A stretch of DNA of 64,000 bases from Chlamydiota bacterium (GCA_027451825.1 DAIDHZ010000003.1:41055-105054); one strand, 5' to 3'; shown: positions 34,918 through 44,217, numbered from the stretch's first letter. Made by a program: numbers and translations. Notes: generated by a model from the sequence alone, not told the origin.

Positions 34918-34921
34918 AACC

Positions 34922-35614
34922 CTATTTGAGCCTCTTTAAAATTTGAGACAGAACTTCTTCTTTAGATAAGTTGCCATCGACTTCAAACAAGTTTTTCTGT
35001 TTTCGATAATGTTCTATAACAGGTTCTGTCTCTTGAACATAGATCTCGAGTCTTTTTTGGAAAACTTCTTTTGTATCATCGCTTCTTTGATATAAAACTC
35101 CATGACAAGAGTTGCATTCATTTTCTTTTTGAGGAAGATCGTATGTTTTATTGTATGACTTCCCACATTTACAAGAGAGGCGCCCGGAAATTCGTTCGAT
35201 AAGAGTAGAGGAAGAAACATTCAATTGAATCACTAAGAGTCTATGAGTTTCTTGTATTTTATGATCAAGGGCTTGCGCTTGAGCAGAAGTTCTAGGAAAT
35301 CCATCCAATAGCACTCCATTTTGACAATCTTGCATAAAAATTCTTTGAAAAACCATCTCTGAGACAATGTGATCTGGTACAAGTTTGCCATGATCAATCA
35401 GGCTTTTTACTTGTTTTCCAATATCTGTTTGTCTTCGAGTATGATCTCGGAAAAGATCTCCTGTAGAAATATGGGGAATCTGTAGATAAGCACTTAAATG
35501 AGGAGAGTGGGTTCCTTTACCGGCTCCCGGAGGCCCCATTAGAATGAGGGCCAAAGGAAGGGTGTTTAAAGAGGTGCTTTTTTCGGGCGCGCTCCGCTCA
35601 TCAGAAATGATCAT
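34922..35614 (-). CDS. adk: Adenylate kinase with Cys4 zinc LID and N-terminal extension
   Basis: Adk interconverts AMP + ATP and 2 ADP. The 230-residue protein has the P-loop LILMGPPGAGKGTHS, DGFPRTSAQA, and a LID with zinc ligands CKC and CNSC about 20 residues apart, as in Gram-positive-type kinases. Before the P-loop are 23 residues (usual about 5), beginning MIISDERSAPEKST, so the start at 35614 may be too early, although no other good ATG precedes the P-loop. It converges with glnS with four bases between the stops. Confidence 0.92.
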   Translation of the reverse strand: MIISDERSAPEKSTSLNTLPLALILMGPPGAGKGTHSPHLSAYLQIPHISTGDLFRDHTRRQTDIGKQVKSLIDHGKLVPDHIVSEMVFQRIFMQDCQNGVLLDGFPRTSAQAQALDHKIQETHRLLVIQLNVSSSTLIERISGRLSCKCGKSYNKTYDLPQKENECNSCHGVLYQRSDDTKEVFQKRLEIYVQETEPVIEHYRKQKNLFEVDGNLSKEEVLSQILKRLK

Positions 35615-35685
35615 AAGAACCTTAATTGCAAAAAACTTAAGATTTTACGCGATCACCCATCAAAATGAAAGCAATTTCTTTCTTT

Positions 35686-36120
35686 TTAAGAGACGTGAAT
35701 GTTGAATGTTTTTCCCGATTTAATGGAATTGCTAACAGCGCAATCTTTGATAGCCGCCTCTAAAAGGCTTTTTATTTTTTCAGGATTAGAGGAGCCGCTT
35801 ACATGAAAGGTCATATTGATCTGAGTCATCCCAAAAGAAACTTCTCCCGGAATTTTATCGACCGTTAACGTAGCTTTGCCTTGAATCTCTTGGAATGTCT
35901 GTTTGGCTTTTTCACAATACACTTTAAATGTGGCAATCACACAGTTTACGACAGACAAAGCAAATAGATCTTCCGGAGAATAACCTCCGCCGGGACCGGA
36001 AAATTCCGGAGGGATGGCTGTTGGAATCGGAGGGAGTAGATCTGTTTGCGAGCTCCAGCGAGAATCGATGCCGCCTGAGGCGGTTGCTTGCACTTCAAAT
36101 TTCATTGGAAATTTCAACAT
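35686..36120 (-). CDS. OsmC/Ohr-family protein
   Basis: The 144-residue protein has the OsmC fold pattern with both redox Cys sites: SVVNCVIATF (first Cys at the helix) and IKDCAVSNSIK near the C-terminus. The GGGYSPEDLFALSV segment is typical. OsmC/Ohr proteins reduce organic hydroperoxides in the cytoplasm. The start ATG 36120 is preceded by GGAAGG about eight bases upstream. It is divergent from the SET gene. Confidence 0.9.
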   Translation of the reverse strand: MLKFPMKFEVQATASGGIDSRWSSQTDLLPPIPTAIPPEFSGPGGGYSPEDLFALSVVNCVIATFKVYCEKAKQTFQEIQGKATLTVDKIPGEVSFGMTQINMTFHVSGSSNPEKIKSLLEAAIKDCAVSNSIKSGKTFNIHVS

Positions 36121-36184
36121 AAATATCCTTCCTCTTTAATGTTGGATTTTGAATAGTATTCTATTAAATTGCAAGTTTTGGAAA

Positions 36185-36808
36185 ATGGAAAATCGAAGAC
36201 TGATTTGTGTGGAAAAAGGAAATGAGAGAAAAGACATCTCCATTTCTGAATTCGAAAAAATGACTCGAATTCCTTTTATTTCTTCTATAGAGTTTGAGAG
36301 AGAAAAAGACTTAAAAAAAATCAACAAAATGATTGAAAAACTCCATAAAAAAGGAGCTCTTCCCAAAGAGCAACTTTGGCTTGGTAGTTTTTATAAAAAA
36401 GAGATGTTGTCCCAATTCATTCCTAAAATCGTTCTCCGTTATATTGATCCGGAAATTGGGTGGGGGGTATTTGCAGATCAAGATTTTAAAAAAGGGGATT
36501 TTATTGCTGAATATTCAGGAGTTGTTCGAAAACGAAAATGGAGAGATCGTAAAAATGCTTACTGTTTTGAATATCTTTTGGCCTCCGGAGTTTCTAGTTC
36601 TTTTTTAATCGATGCCGAAGAGCGGGGAGGGCTTGCTCGTTACGTAAATCATAGTCAGAATCCAAATCTTACTTGTGTCTTAGTCACTTTTGATTTTTTG
36701 ACGCATGTTGTTTTGATTGCAGAGAAGCCCATTTTAAAAGGCTCTCAACTTTGTTATGATTATGGTTCTAGTTATTGGGCTCACAGAGGATCTCCTAAAG
36801 AACTTTAA
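36185..36808 (+). CDS. SET-domain protein (lysine methyltransferase)
   Basis: ATG 36185 gives 207 residues; a TTG 36 bases upstream is less likely. A helical N-terminal about 85 residues precedes a SET domain: GWGVFADQDFKKGDFIAEYSG (AdoMet site), YVNHSQNPNL (NHS motif) and LCYDYGSSYW (catalytic Tyr). SET proteins in Chlamydia include the secreted histone methyltransferase NUE, so this may be an exported effector or may act on bacterial histone-like proteins. No post-SET cysteines are seen. Confidence 0.88.
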   Translation: MENRRLICVEKGNERKDISISEFEKMTRIPFISSIEFEREKDLKKINKMIEKLHKKGALPKEQLWLGSFYKKEMLSQFIPKIVLRYIDPEIGWGVFADQDFKKGDFIAEYSGVVRKRKWRDRKNAYCFEYLLASGVSSSFLIDAEERGGLARYVNHSQNPNLTCVLVTFDFLTHVVLIAEKPILKGSQLCYDYGSSYWAHRGSPKEL

Positions 36809-36821
36809 TATTTTCGGTATC

Positions 36822-36982
36822 TACCGAAACAACCTGAGGAATCGGTTTTCAGCGTCGTCGGCTTTCCCTTAAAATTCGAATTCTCACTCATGCCTTGCCC
36901 TAGGGCAATGGTCATTCGCTCCGAATGCGAATTTTGAGGAGCCTCCTTGCCGAAATCCCGATTCTTCAAGTTGTTTCGGTAT
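36822..36982. repeat. Long palindromic element, copy 5 (TACCGAAACA type)
   Basis: Arms at 36822-36845 and 36959-36982 match at 22 of 24 positions. The interior carries CAGCGTCGTCGGCTTT, an inner stem around AAAATTC/GAATTTT, GGGCAATGGTC and AGCCTCCTTGCC, in the same order as in the element at 48762-48925. It lies just after the SET gene stop, and no gene is present before 37041. Confidence 0.85.
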
Positions 36983-37040
36983 AGTTCTTGACGAAATTAC
37001 TAAAAAATGGAAATGATTATTTTTATTACTAAGAGGTAGG

Positions 37041-37433
37041 ATGGAACCCATACAGATAGATTGGATCGTTGTTTTTTTAGCTGCTGTTGTGAATATGTTG
37101 ATTGGATTTGTGTGGTATTCTAGATGGCTTTTTGGACCTCTATGCACAGATGTCAAAATACCTAAAAAAATGTCCAAAGCTATATTGCAAGGTGTGTATG
37201 GACTTCTAGTCTCTCTGGTGATTGCCTTCTTTTTTTCTTTTTTTGAAGCATTCCTTGGAGTTACCAATGTAACAGACGGTATGTTTGTAGGTGTCTGTTT
37301 TTGGCTTGGCTTTGTTGCCACAACTCAAATTTCTTCAGTCATTTGGGAAGGTAAACCGATCTCTATGTTTTTCCTTCATTCAGGATGTAAGCTTTTATCT
37401 TTTATCGTCATCGGCGGTCTTCTTGGCGCTTAA
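37041..37433 (+). CDS. DUF1761-family small membrane protein
   Basis: The 130-residue protein has four hydrophobic helices and the DUF1761 features: a first helix ending in GFVWYSRWLFGPLC (family GxxWYsxLfg), GMFVGVCFWLGFVATTQIS in the third, and a last helix ending FIVIGGLLGA (family mGxilgxW). Family function is unknown. The two neighbours are a palindromic element and a glycosyltransferase-like gene 25 bases downstream. Confidence 0.85.
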   Translation: MEPIQIDWIVVFLAAVVNMLIGFVWYSRWLFGPLCTDVKIPKKMSKAILQGVYGLLVSLVIAFFFSFFEAFLGVTNVTDGMFVGVCFWLGFVATTQISSVIWEGKPISMFFLHSGCKLLSFIVIGGLLGA

Positions 37434-37458
37434 GAACGTTCATGCAGGTTAATATCAT

Positions 37459-38763
37459 ATGAATTCTTCGACAGAACTTTCACGTCCTTTGAAACTTTTA
37501 ATCATTACATCTTCCGGAGGAGGGGGATTGTTGCAAGCTGCGATTGCCAAAGAGCAACAAGCAAAAGTTGATAATCCTCATATTGACATCATTAAAAAAG
37601 ATGTTTTAAAAGATTGGGTAGGAAAAAGATTTGGTCAATTTTGTACTTCTTCTTATAACAAAGCTCAGCAAAAAGGGGATGTAAAGTCCATTACATTTTA
37701 TTGTCAGTCGCAACGAATTTTTGATGTGATGTGCTGGCCTTTGATTTTCGTTCAAACATTGAATGTTTTATTTCGAGAAAATATCGATCAAGTGATTGAT
37801 ACTCAAAATCTTTGTACCTCGGCAATCTTAAAAGCGATCCGTTTTTTTAATTATAAAAAGTCAAAAAAAATTGTTCTCGAAAAAATCATCGTCGATTTGC
37901 CTACGAATAAAGCGACCCATTTTTTTGCTCCTATTAAAAGACTCTCCAAAAAAGATAAGACGGTTTTACGCCTAAAGACGATCCCTCCTCTTTTGGAGGA
38001 TCATCAGACGCTGGATCATTTTTGGCAGGAAAACTGTGGTTTATCCAATCACGAAATTCATTACGAAGATTTTAACGTCCGTCAGTCATTTAAGAAATTA
38101 CAATCAAAACCAAGACAGGCAACGGATCAAATCATTTCCTTACATTGCAAAGATCGCTTAGAGATGGAAGCAATCTTAACCGCAAGTCAAAAAGGAAACA
38201 TGACTGCAGAAATGAAAGATTTGACTCTTTGTTTTACGATTCCTAAAAATATGAAAGTGATCACAATTCTATTGGGATCTCAACCCGCAAATTCTGCAAC
38301 GGTCAATTATGTGAAAGGATTTATTGAATTGGCAAAAAATCATAAAAAAGAACCGATTTCTCTTTTTGTTTTTTGCAAAGAATTTAATCTTCACAAGAAT
38401 TCTTTATTCAAAAGAGTGCTGCAGTGTGTACAGGACGAAAAAGAATACCCATCTTCTTTTTCGGTCATCCCTTTTTCATTTCAAAGTGATGATGTGATCG
38501 CTACATTATTTCATAGAAGCTGTTTAACATGCTCTCGATCAGGAGGGCAAACAGCTATGGAATTAATGGCCGTAAGCACCGGAGAAATCTGGGTTCACTC
38601 AGAAGCAAAAGGGAAGCATCCCTCGCAAAAAGAGCTCTTGGCAGGAATTCCAAATTGGGAATCTGAAAGTGCAGTCTATCTACAAAAAATGATGGGAGCT
38701 AAAATTGTAACTCCCGATACGTTCCTACCCCATGCAGAAAAAGCATTGTTTAAGAACCCATAA
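37459..38763 (+). CDS. GT-B-like glycosyltransferase, possible effector
   Basis: The 434-residue protein starts LLIITSSGGGGLLQAAIAKEQ, resembling the N-terminal Gly-rich loop of MGDG-synthase/MurG-type GT-B enzymes. The C-terminal half has VITILLGSQPANSATVNYV (start of a second Rossmann domain) and CLTCSRSGGQTAMELMAV, like the SRSGGxTxxE nucleotide-sugar loop. No signal or membrane segment is present. Acceptor and sugar are unknown; the lack of GT partners nearby and the intracellular lifestyle make a secreted-effector role possible. The glycosyltransferase call is moderate. Confidence 0.6.
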   Translation: MNSSTELSRPLKLLIITSSGGGGLLQAAIAKEQQAKVDNPHIDIIKKDVLKDWVGKRFGQFCTSSYNKAQQKGDVKSITFYCQSQRIFDVMCWPLIFVQTLNVLFRENIDQVIDTQNLCTSAILKAIRFFNYKKSKKIVLEKIIVDLPTNKATHFFAPIKRLSKKDKTVLRLKTIPPLLEDHQTLDHFWQENCGLSNHEIHYEDFNVRQSFKKLQSKPRQATDQIISLHCKDRLEMEAILTASQKGNMTAEMKDLTLCFTIPKNMKVITILLGSQPANSATVNYVKGFIELAKNHKKEPISLFVFCKEFNLHKNSLFKRVLQCVQDEKEYPSSFSVIPFSFQSDDVIATLFHRSCLTCSRSGGQTAMELMAVSTGEIWVHSEAKGKHPSQKELLAGIPNWESESAVYLQKMMGAKIVTPDTFLPHAEKALFKNP

Positions 38764-38789
38764 CATTCAATGGGTTTTGTACAAACTCG

Positions 38790-39272
38790 TTAGTTAAAGA
38801 AAAATCGAACGAGTCCTTCCCAATCTTGTTTACGGAAAAAAGGCTCCACATCTTCTTTTTTCACTTTTACTTCTTCAGCAAAATCATTGACGTACATTGC
38901 TAATTTTCCTCTTTCAGCTTCTCGTGAAAGAGAGGGGCCGATACCGTCCATAAAGCCGTTTCTTTTGAAATAATCATCGAAAATATCAACAAGGCATTCT
39001 CTTAATCGAGGGTTCGTAACAATCGTTGAAAGAAACTTTAAAGGATGAACGTGATTGATTTGACTTCCCAAACCTTTAAGATGGCTTTGTTTTAATAATA
39101 ATGAGAGTTTCCCATGTTCTGCTAAAGTGGTGATGATTTCGTAAATAGTCGTCTTGTCTTGCTCTGTACAGACCAAATCTTGATAAGAATCCGTTTTTTT
39201 ATCTGTAGGAATTTTGATGATCGTAGCAATAGATTCAACATAATGAACAATGGATACAGGAAAATCAAACAT
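38790..39272 (-). CDS. Unknown protein of 160 residues
   Basis: ATG 39272 with AGAGG four bases upstream is preferred to a frame beginning 30 bases earlier. The protein is helical, with no signal peptide; notable parts are LLLKQSHLKGLGSQINHVHPLKFL and a C-terminal RKQDWEGLVRFFF. It ends convergently with the GT-B-like gene (26 bases apart) and lies downstream of recF on the same strand (53 bases). I recognise no family and cannot assign a function. Confidence 0.7.
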   Translation of the reverse strand: MFDFPVSIVHYVESIATIIKIPTDKKTDSYQDLVCTEQDKTTIYEIITTLAEHGKLSLLLKQSHLKGLGSQINHVHPLKFLSTIVTNPRLRECLVDIFDDYFKRNGFMDGIGPSLSREAERGKLAMYVNDFAEEVKVKKEDVEPFFRKQDWEGLVRFFFN

Positions 39273-39325
39273 AAAGCCTCTAAAAATCTTCAATAGAGGC
39301 ATACCATATCATAAAAATTTCAATA

Positions 39326-40381
39326 TCACAAGATTTTTCCTTGATCAACATGTAGGAAATGAGCGCTTGGAAAATCGATAGGTTGGGTCGGTGTTGTCAT
39401 AAATACCTGACCCATGAATTGAAGAGCATCTTTTAAATATTTCTGTCGATTGAGATCCAGCATGCCGCAAAAATCATCAAGCCCCATAAAAGGTTTGTCA
39501 TCCATTTGTAGAGAGAGATGTTTCCATTCGGCAAATCGAAGAGCTGTAATGAGCGTCTTTTTTTGTCCTTCGCTGGCAAAAAATCTGGCCGGTTTTGATT
39601 GAATGAAAAAAAGAAGATCATCTCGATGAGGTCCATGAAGAGTCACTCCCAAATCTCGTTCCTTGAGACGCATTTTTTTTAAAGCTTCTAAATATAAAGG
39701 GGCAGATGAGGGATAGCTCGATTGAAGTTTGATTTCTGCAAGCTCTTCATTTTGAGTGAGATTATAATGTTCCTTTTGAAGAGGCTCTTGAAGTTTTTGA
39801 ATGAAGCTTTGCCTTTCTTTAGAAATGTGCTCAGCCGATTCTGCCATCGCATGTTCCCAGCATTCGATGCTTTCCAACTGTTTCGACTTAAGAAGTAGAT
39901 TCCTCTGTTTCATGGCATGCCAAAAGCGAGAGAAATGATGAACATACAACGGTTTACTTTGGGCCAAGTGAAGATTTAAAAAGCGCCTTCTTATCGCAGG
40001 TGCATCGGTTGTTAGATTCATATCTTCCGGGGTTGATAAGACTAAAGGAAAAGAACCTAACAGAGGGGAGAGTGTTGTATATTCATTGGCATTCAATTGG
40101 AGTTTCTTGGCGGTACCATCAAACGTTATTTGTACTTTTTGAGAAACCCCATCGCGAATGATTTCTGCTTCTATGTAAAAGAAAGAAGCTCCATCGCGGA
40201 TGATTTCATTGAATTTTTGTGTGCGAAAAGATCTTCCTATGGAAACTAAAGAAATGGCTTCCAAAAGATTTGTTTTTCCTTGTGCATTCGATCCAAAAAT
40301 GACATTGAAAGAAGGTCCAAACAAAACTTCCGCCTCTGTATAGTTGCGAAAGTTTTTAAGGTATAGAGATTTAAGAAACAG
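39326..40381 (-). CDS. recF: DNA replication and repair protein RecF, apparent CTG start
   Basis: RecF helps load RecA at gapped DNA. The family Walker A GSNAQGKTNLLEAI and later ASEGQKKTLITALRFAE (signature motif) and DDFCGMLD (Walker B) are present. The only ATG/GTG/TTG start in frame is TTG 40324, inside the conserved N-terminus. Upstream the frame stays open and encodes FLKSLYLKNFRNYTEAEVLFG, the normal RecF beginning, headed by CTG at 40381 with AGAGGA five or six bases before it. This gives 351 residues (E. coli 357). The start overlaps the dnaN stop by 11 bases. Either a CTG start or an unnoticed base change explains this. Confidence 0.93.
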   Translation of the reverse strand: MFLKSLYLKNFRNYTEAEVLFGPSFNVIFGSNAQGKTNLLEAISLVSIGRSFRTQKFNEIIRDGASFFYIEAEIIRDGVSQKVQITFDGTAKKLQLNANEYTTLSPLLGSFPLVLSTPEDMNLTTDAPAIRRRFLNLHLAQSKPLYVHHFSRFWHAMKQRNLLLKSKQLESIECWEHAMAESAEHISKERQSFIQKLQEPLQKEHYNLTQNEELAEIKLQSSYPSSAPLYLEALKKMRLKERDLGVTLHGPHRDDLLFFIQSKPARFFASEGQKKTLITALRFAEWKHLSLQMDDKPFMGLDDFCGMLDLNRQKYLKDALQFMGQVFMTTPTQPIDFPSAHFLHVDQGKIL

Positions 40382-41504
40382 AAGCTTCCTCTTTCTTTTC
40401 TGCGATTTCGGAAATTCTCATCGGCATGATCACAAATAAGGCATTGGTTGAATCGGTAATGAGCCCCGGGTTATGAGAATCGATAAGACCAAGCTTTATT
40501 GTTTCATCTTTACTATGACGCAAAATGTCGATAAAAAAATGAGGATTAAATGCGATATCCATTCTTTCTCCGGCATAATCTACTGGCATGCTGACTTTTC
40601 CTTCTCCAATTTCAGCACTTGAGGCAGAAAGATGTAATTGTCCATTTTCGAAACTAAAGCGAGCAGAGTGACTTGTATCTGAAGTAAACAGGGAGATTTG
40701 TCTTAAAAGGAGCATGAGTTCTTCTCGATGCACAGAAAATTGATGAGAGAGTTTTGATGGGATGACTCGTTCTACATCCGGATATTGGCCTGCCAATAAT
40801 TTTGCAATTAAGAGAGTTGAGCCATTTTCAACAGAAATTTTATCTTGAGATAAAGAAATCTGTATTTGAGCATCGCTGTCATCGAGCATTTTTATAATTT
40901 CTTCAACAGATTTTAGAGAAATCACATAATTGCCTTGCAAAGACGGATCGATTTCAATAGGGGTGACGACTTTCGCCAATCGCTTTCCATCTGTTCCAAT
41001 GAAGATGGCTTTTTGTTTAGAAATTTGAAGCTGAACCCCATTTAAAGTGTATCGATTGTCTTCTCGAGCTGCTGCAAAAACAGATTTAGAAAGGGCTTCT
41101 TTTAAAAGGCGATGCGATATTGTAAAAGAAACAGGCCCTTTGGCCTCAGGAAAATGAGGAAATTCAGCTTTGTTCATCCCATGGATTTTAAAGACAGAGC
41201 TTCCTGTTGTAATTTCTGCGCTTTCACTCGTTTGGCTATTGATTTTGATTTGAGCGGTTGTAATTTCTCGAACAAGTTGAAAAAAACGCCTTGCCGGCAG
41301 TGCAATCGAGCCCTCTTCTACAATCGTTGCAGCAATAAGACAGCGCATGCTGACTGATAAATCGGTAGCACTGATGATGAGTTGATCATCAATTGCTTCA
41401 AGAAGAACAGTGGATAAAACAGGAGAGGATGGTTTGGCAGGTACAATGCTTTGAATTTTCGTGATAATGCTGATAAGATCTGTTTTCGATACAACCACTT
41501 TCAT
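40371..41504 (-). CDS. dnaN: DNA polymerase III beta clamp
   Basis: DnaN is the sliding clamp. ATG 41504, with GGAGGA upstream, gives 377 residues, the usual size; an open frame of 47 codons upstream of it crosses a palindrome and is rejected. The three-domain pattern is visible (VSKTDLISIITKIQSIVP; YTLNGVQLQIS; NPHFFIDIL) with the C-terminal peptide-binding IMPMRI. smpB-dnaN-recF is also the order in Chlamydia. Codon use and length are ordinary. Confidence 0.95.
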   Translation of the reverse strand: MKVVVSKTDLISIITKIQSIVPAKPSSPVLSTVLLEAIDDQLIISATDLSVSMRCLIAATIVEEGSIALPARRFFQLVREITTAQIKINSQTSESAEITTGSSVFKIHGMNKAEFPHFPEAKGPVSFTISHRLLKEALSKSVFAAAREDNRYTLNGVQLQISKQKAIFIGTDGKRLAKVVTPIEIDPSLQGNYVISLKSVEEIIKMLDDSDAQIQISLSQDKISVENGSTLLIAKLLAGQYPDVERVIPSKLSHQFSVHREELMLLLRQISLFTSDTSHSARFSFENGQLHLSASSAEIGEGKVSMPVDYAGERMDIAFNPHFFIDILRHSKDETIKLGLIDSHNPGLITDSTNALFVIMPMRISEIAEKKEEASVS

Positions 41505-41533
41505 AAAACTTCCTCCAAAATTTTTTTCACTGT

Positions 41534-41616
41534 GAGCCATTCCCGATGTGAATTCTTCGATGGAATTTGCCCCCAAAATTCTCGAAGGCCCCGAAGAGGC
41601 GCAGCGGGAATAGCTC
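41534..41616. repeat. Short palindrome upstream of dnaN
   Basis: The 12-base arms at 41534-41545 (GAGCCATTCCCG) and 41605-41616 match at 11 of 12 positions with an 83-base span. It lies between smpB and dnaN, in the dnaN 5-prime untranslated region, so it might influence dnaN expression. It is shorter than the long palindromes and shows no clear shared interior. Confidence 0.5.
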
Positions 41617-41631
41617 AATATACGATAATCT

Positions 41632-42096
41632 CTATTCTCTATCAAGAGCTCTGGCTATACTTCTTTTACTTTCTTTTTCTTTTAAAGAAGCTCGCTTATC
41701 GTAGGATTTTTTACCTTTTGCAATCGCAATTTTGACTTTAGCAATCCCTTTTTTTAAATACATAGAAAGAGGAATAAGCGCATATCCTTTTTCAATGATA
41801 GTACGTCTAATTTTATCCATTTCCCGCTTATGCATTAAAAGTTTCCGAGGCCGCCTTTCTTCGTGATTGCGAATATTTCCAAAAGCATAAGGAGCAATGC
41901 TTGCATTCATGAGCCAAAAACCTTCTTTTGCTCGAACATCAACAAAAGAATCTTGCAAAGATCCTCCATGATTTCGAAGGGATTTGATCTCTGTGCCTAA
42001 AAGAATAATTCCCGCTTCAAATGTTTCTAAGATTTCATAATCAAAACCCGCTTTTCGATTGGAAACGAGTTCCTGCGTATTTTCAGATTTAGCCAT
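41632..42096 (-). CDS. smpB: SsrA-binding protein
   Basis: SmpB delivers tmRNA to stalled ribosomes. The 154-residue protein has the OB-fold pattern GFDYEILETFEAGIILLGTEIKSLR, the GGSLQDSFV segment, and the basic C-terminal tail ending ARALDRE after KRSIARALDRE-type residues that enters the mRNA channel. Length is normal. Its start overlaps the TerC gene stop by eight bases. The downstream palindrome lies between it and dnaN. Confidence 0.95.
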   Translation of the reverse strand: MAKSENTQELVSNRKAGFDYEILETFEAGIILLGTEIKSLRNHGGSLQDSFVDVRAKEGFWLMNASIAPYAFGNIRNHEERRPRKLLMHKREMDKIRRTIIEKGYALIPLSMYLKKGIAKVKIAIAKGKKSYDKRASLKEKESKRSIARALDRE

Positions 42097-42775
42097 ATTG
42101 TTTCCTATCTTTCACAAAACCAAGACCAAAAAGCAATATCAGAATCACCCAAAAAATAGAAATTACAACGATTTCCGAATGAAAAAAAATTTCAAATCCA
42201 AGTTTTAAACCAACCCATCCGATGATTAAATGTGCCTGTCTTTCTATTTTGGGAAATTGATGAATCAAAGAACTAAACCAATGTGCAGCATAACGAGTCG
42301 CCAAAATACCAATGACGCCTCCCAAATAAACAATCCATATTTTTGAGAATAAAAACGCACCTTTTGCAAATCCTATAAAAGCGACTCCAGACAAAATAGA
42401 ATCAATAGCACATAATAAATCAAAAATTTCAATGAGAATCACAATCAACCAAAAATGACTTGTTTTACTCCTTACATTTTTTTTCTTTTTTTCTTTAAAA
42501 AAATAAGAAGCAGATAAATAAATTAAGTAAAGGGCTCCTATCACTTGAACCCATCGATATTGAACGATGAATGCAACTCCAAGAAGAGCTAATGCTCTAA
42601 CAAATAATGCTGAAATAAATCCGATATAAAGAGCTTTTGCTCTCAAATTTGCAGATAAACGAGAAGACAAAAACCCTAAGACGACAGTATTATCAGCTGA
42701 AAGTATAATCTCTATAAAGCTAAGAAAAAATACTTTAGGAATGTCGCTCAAGGCAAAGGTTTGATCGAAAATCAT
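42089..42775 (-). CDS. TerC-family integral membrane protein
   Basis: The 228-residue protein has seven membrane helices and the TerC pattern: IEIILSADNTVVLG in the second helix (conserved Asn/Asp), LIYLSASYFF, and IEIFDLLCAIDSI. TerC proteins are linked to metal-ion (often manganese) export or Ca2+/Mn2+ handling in the plasma membrane, and some are needed for exoprotein metalation. It overlaps smpB by eight bases and lies five bases downstream of the preceding unknown gene, so the three are one transcription unit. Confidence 0.9.
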   Translation of the reverse strand: MIFDQTFALSDIPKVFFLSFIEIILSADNTVVLGFLSSRLSANLRAKALYIGFISALFVRALALLGVAFIVQYRWVQVIGALYLIYLSASYFFKEKKKKNVRSKTSHFWLIVILIEIFDLLCAIDSILSGVAFIGFAKGAFLFSKIWIVYLGGVIGILATRYAAHWFSSLIHQFPKIERQAHLIIGWVGLKLGFEIFFHSEIVVISIFWVILILLFGLGFVKDRKQYG

Positions 42776-42780
42776 CGTTT

Positions 42781-44217
42781 TTATTCTTCAAACAAAAATC
42801 TGCCGAAAGAAGTAACGCAAAAACAAGCTCTTTCTTCGCAAATTCCTGGGACTACAATACCTAGTTCAAACAACCATTGTAGCACTATTTTTTGAATAAA
42901 AGCTTCATCTTCCTTTTCAAAATGTGGAATCGTATATTTCCAATGACCTACACGCCGCAATTTGATTTCTTGGCTCTCATTGAAAGCAACAGTGACTCCT
43001 TTGATAAATTCATCAAAAAAGACCCAATCTCCATGAACGACCCTTTTAATGGATTTTTCCGCTTCTCTAGTTTTTCGATCGATTTCGATATCTTTTGTGA
43101 AAAATGCATTGTTTGGATAACGGATGGAATTGCCTTCCGTATCTAAGAATTGATTTAAAGGATGTCGATATAAGTAGAGTGCTTGATTTTGTGAATTCAT
43201 ATTGAGCCACTCTGTAGATGTATTGGTTAAGATGAGTCGATTTTCTTCTAGACGAACAAGCTGTATGAGGAGGATTTTTTCAATACATTGTTTACAATAG
43301 CTTTCGGAGTTTGATTCAAGTTGAAGAAGGGGGGTCAGTTGTTTCGATAAAGAGGGGAGGTCGTTCAAGAAAAGAGGTTCTTTTTTTGCAAGGGTAAGGA
43401 TTTTAGATAAATCTTCTACAAAAGCAAAATCATTCTCTCTTTTACGAATGATTTTTTTGGACGATGGAATGGGGAGACATTTTGTGTCTCTTAAAAAGAG
43501 TAAATATTGATGCCACTCATAGAATGGAGTAACAAATTCTTCCCATGAATCATGTTCTTCATTTCTAACGTACGTCAAGCAAGCTACGAAATGAAACTCA
43601 AGCAAGAGCATAATTTCTTCAAATGCATAGCGGTCTAAGTTATATTTTATGATGAGATCGTTGGAGCTTATTTTAAAATCATCTGTTTGAAAAAGGTCTT
43701 GAATGATGCTTCGGATTTTAGGGTCAGTGAAAGAGAGATCTTCAAGATAACGTTGAAAGATGTGAGGGGTCAGCAGGTATTTTTCAATAATCGAATCGAA
43801 AATATTATTCGAAGTTCTTGGAATTGCATACCATGAAGTTAAAAGATGAATTGGAACTTTCCGTAAGATTCCTTGTAAAAACTCCATATCAGGTTTGAAT
43901 TCCGGCTCAAAGCGTTTCATATGAAATTCAAAATACTTTCTAACTTCTTTATCGACAGTGACAATGTCATTTTGGACAAAAAGAAGACGAGCTTTTGAGA
44001 GTTTTTCTAAGACTTCATGAATCTCTTTTTCTTCACAATCCAGATCTCGCATGAGTTTTTTTAAAGGAAACTTCAAAGGGCTAAAAAAGATTTCTTGAAG
44101 GATTTGATGTTCAACAGAAGAAAAATCAGCGATCAACATTCGATATTGGATGTCTTGCTCAAAATTATAATCAGCAAGATTTATTTTATTTTTTCGAATA
44201 GAGCCGAGTTCCAACAT
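42781..44217 (-). CDS. Unknown 478-residue protein with helix-turn-helix-like regions
   Basis: No family is recognised. The N-terminal about 110 residues contain winged-helix-like stretches (PLKKLMRDLDCEEKEIHEVLEKLSKARLL), and further helical repeats such as LIIKYNLDRYAFEEIMLLLEF follow. It is acidic, has no membrane segment, and ends with a small Cys-containing part (ICEERACFCVTSFGRFLF). The position five bases before terC suggests a shared operon. It could be a conserved chlamydial DNA- or RNA-binding protein, but nothing decides this. Confidence 0.7.
   Translation of the reverse strand: MLELGSIRKNKINLADYNFEQDIQYRMLIADFSSVEHQILQEIFFSPLKFPLKKLMRDLDCEEKEIHEVLEKLSKARLLFVQNDIVTVDKEVRKYFEFHMKRFEPEFKPDMEFLQGILRKVPIHLLTSWYAIPRTSNNIFDSIIEKYLLTPHIFQRYLEDLSFTDPKIRSIIQDLFQTDDFKISSNDLIIKYNLDRYAFEEIMLLLEFHFVACLTYVRNEEHDSWEEFVTPFYEWHQYLLFLRDTKCLPIPSSKKIIRKRENDFAFVEDLSKILTLAKKEPLFLNDLPSLSKQLTPLLQLESNSESYCKQCIEKILLIQLVRLEENRLILTNTSTEWLNMNSQNQALYLYRHPLNQFLDTEGNSIRYPNNAFFTKDIEIDRKTREAEKSIKRVVHGDWVFFDEFIKGVTVAFNESQEIKLRRVGHWKYTIPHFEKEDEAFIQKIVLQWLFELGIVVPGICEERACFCVTSFGRFLFEE

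Noticed and set aside
41505..41645. 47-codon N-terminal extension of dnaN
   Set aside because: It crosses the short palindrome; ATG 41504 has a good ribosome site and gives the normal DnaN length.
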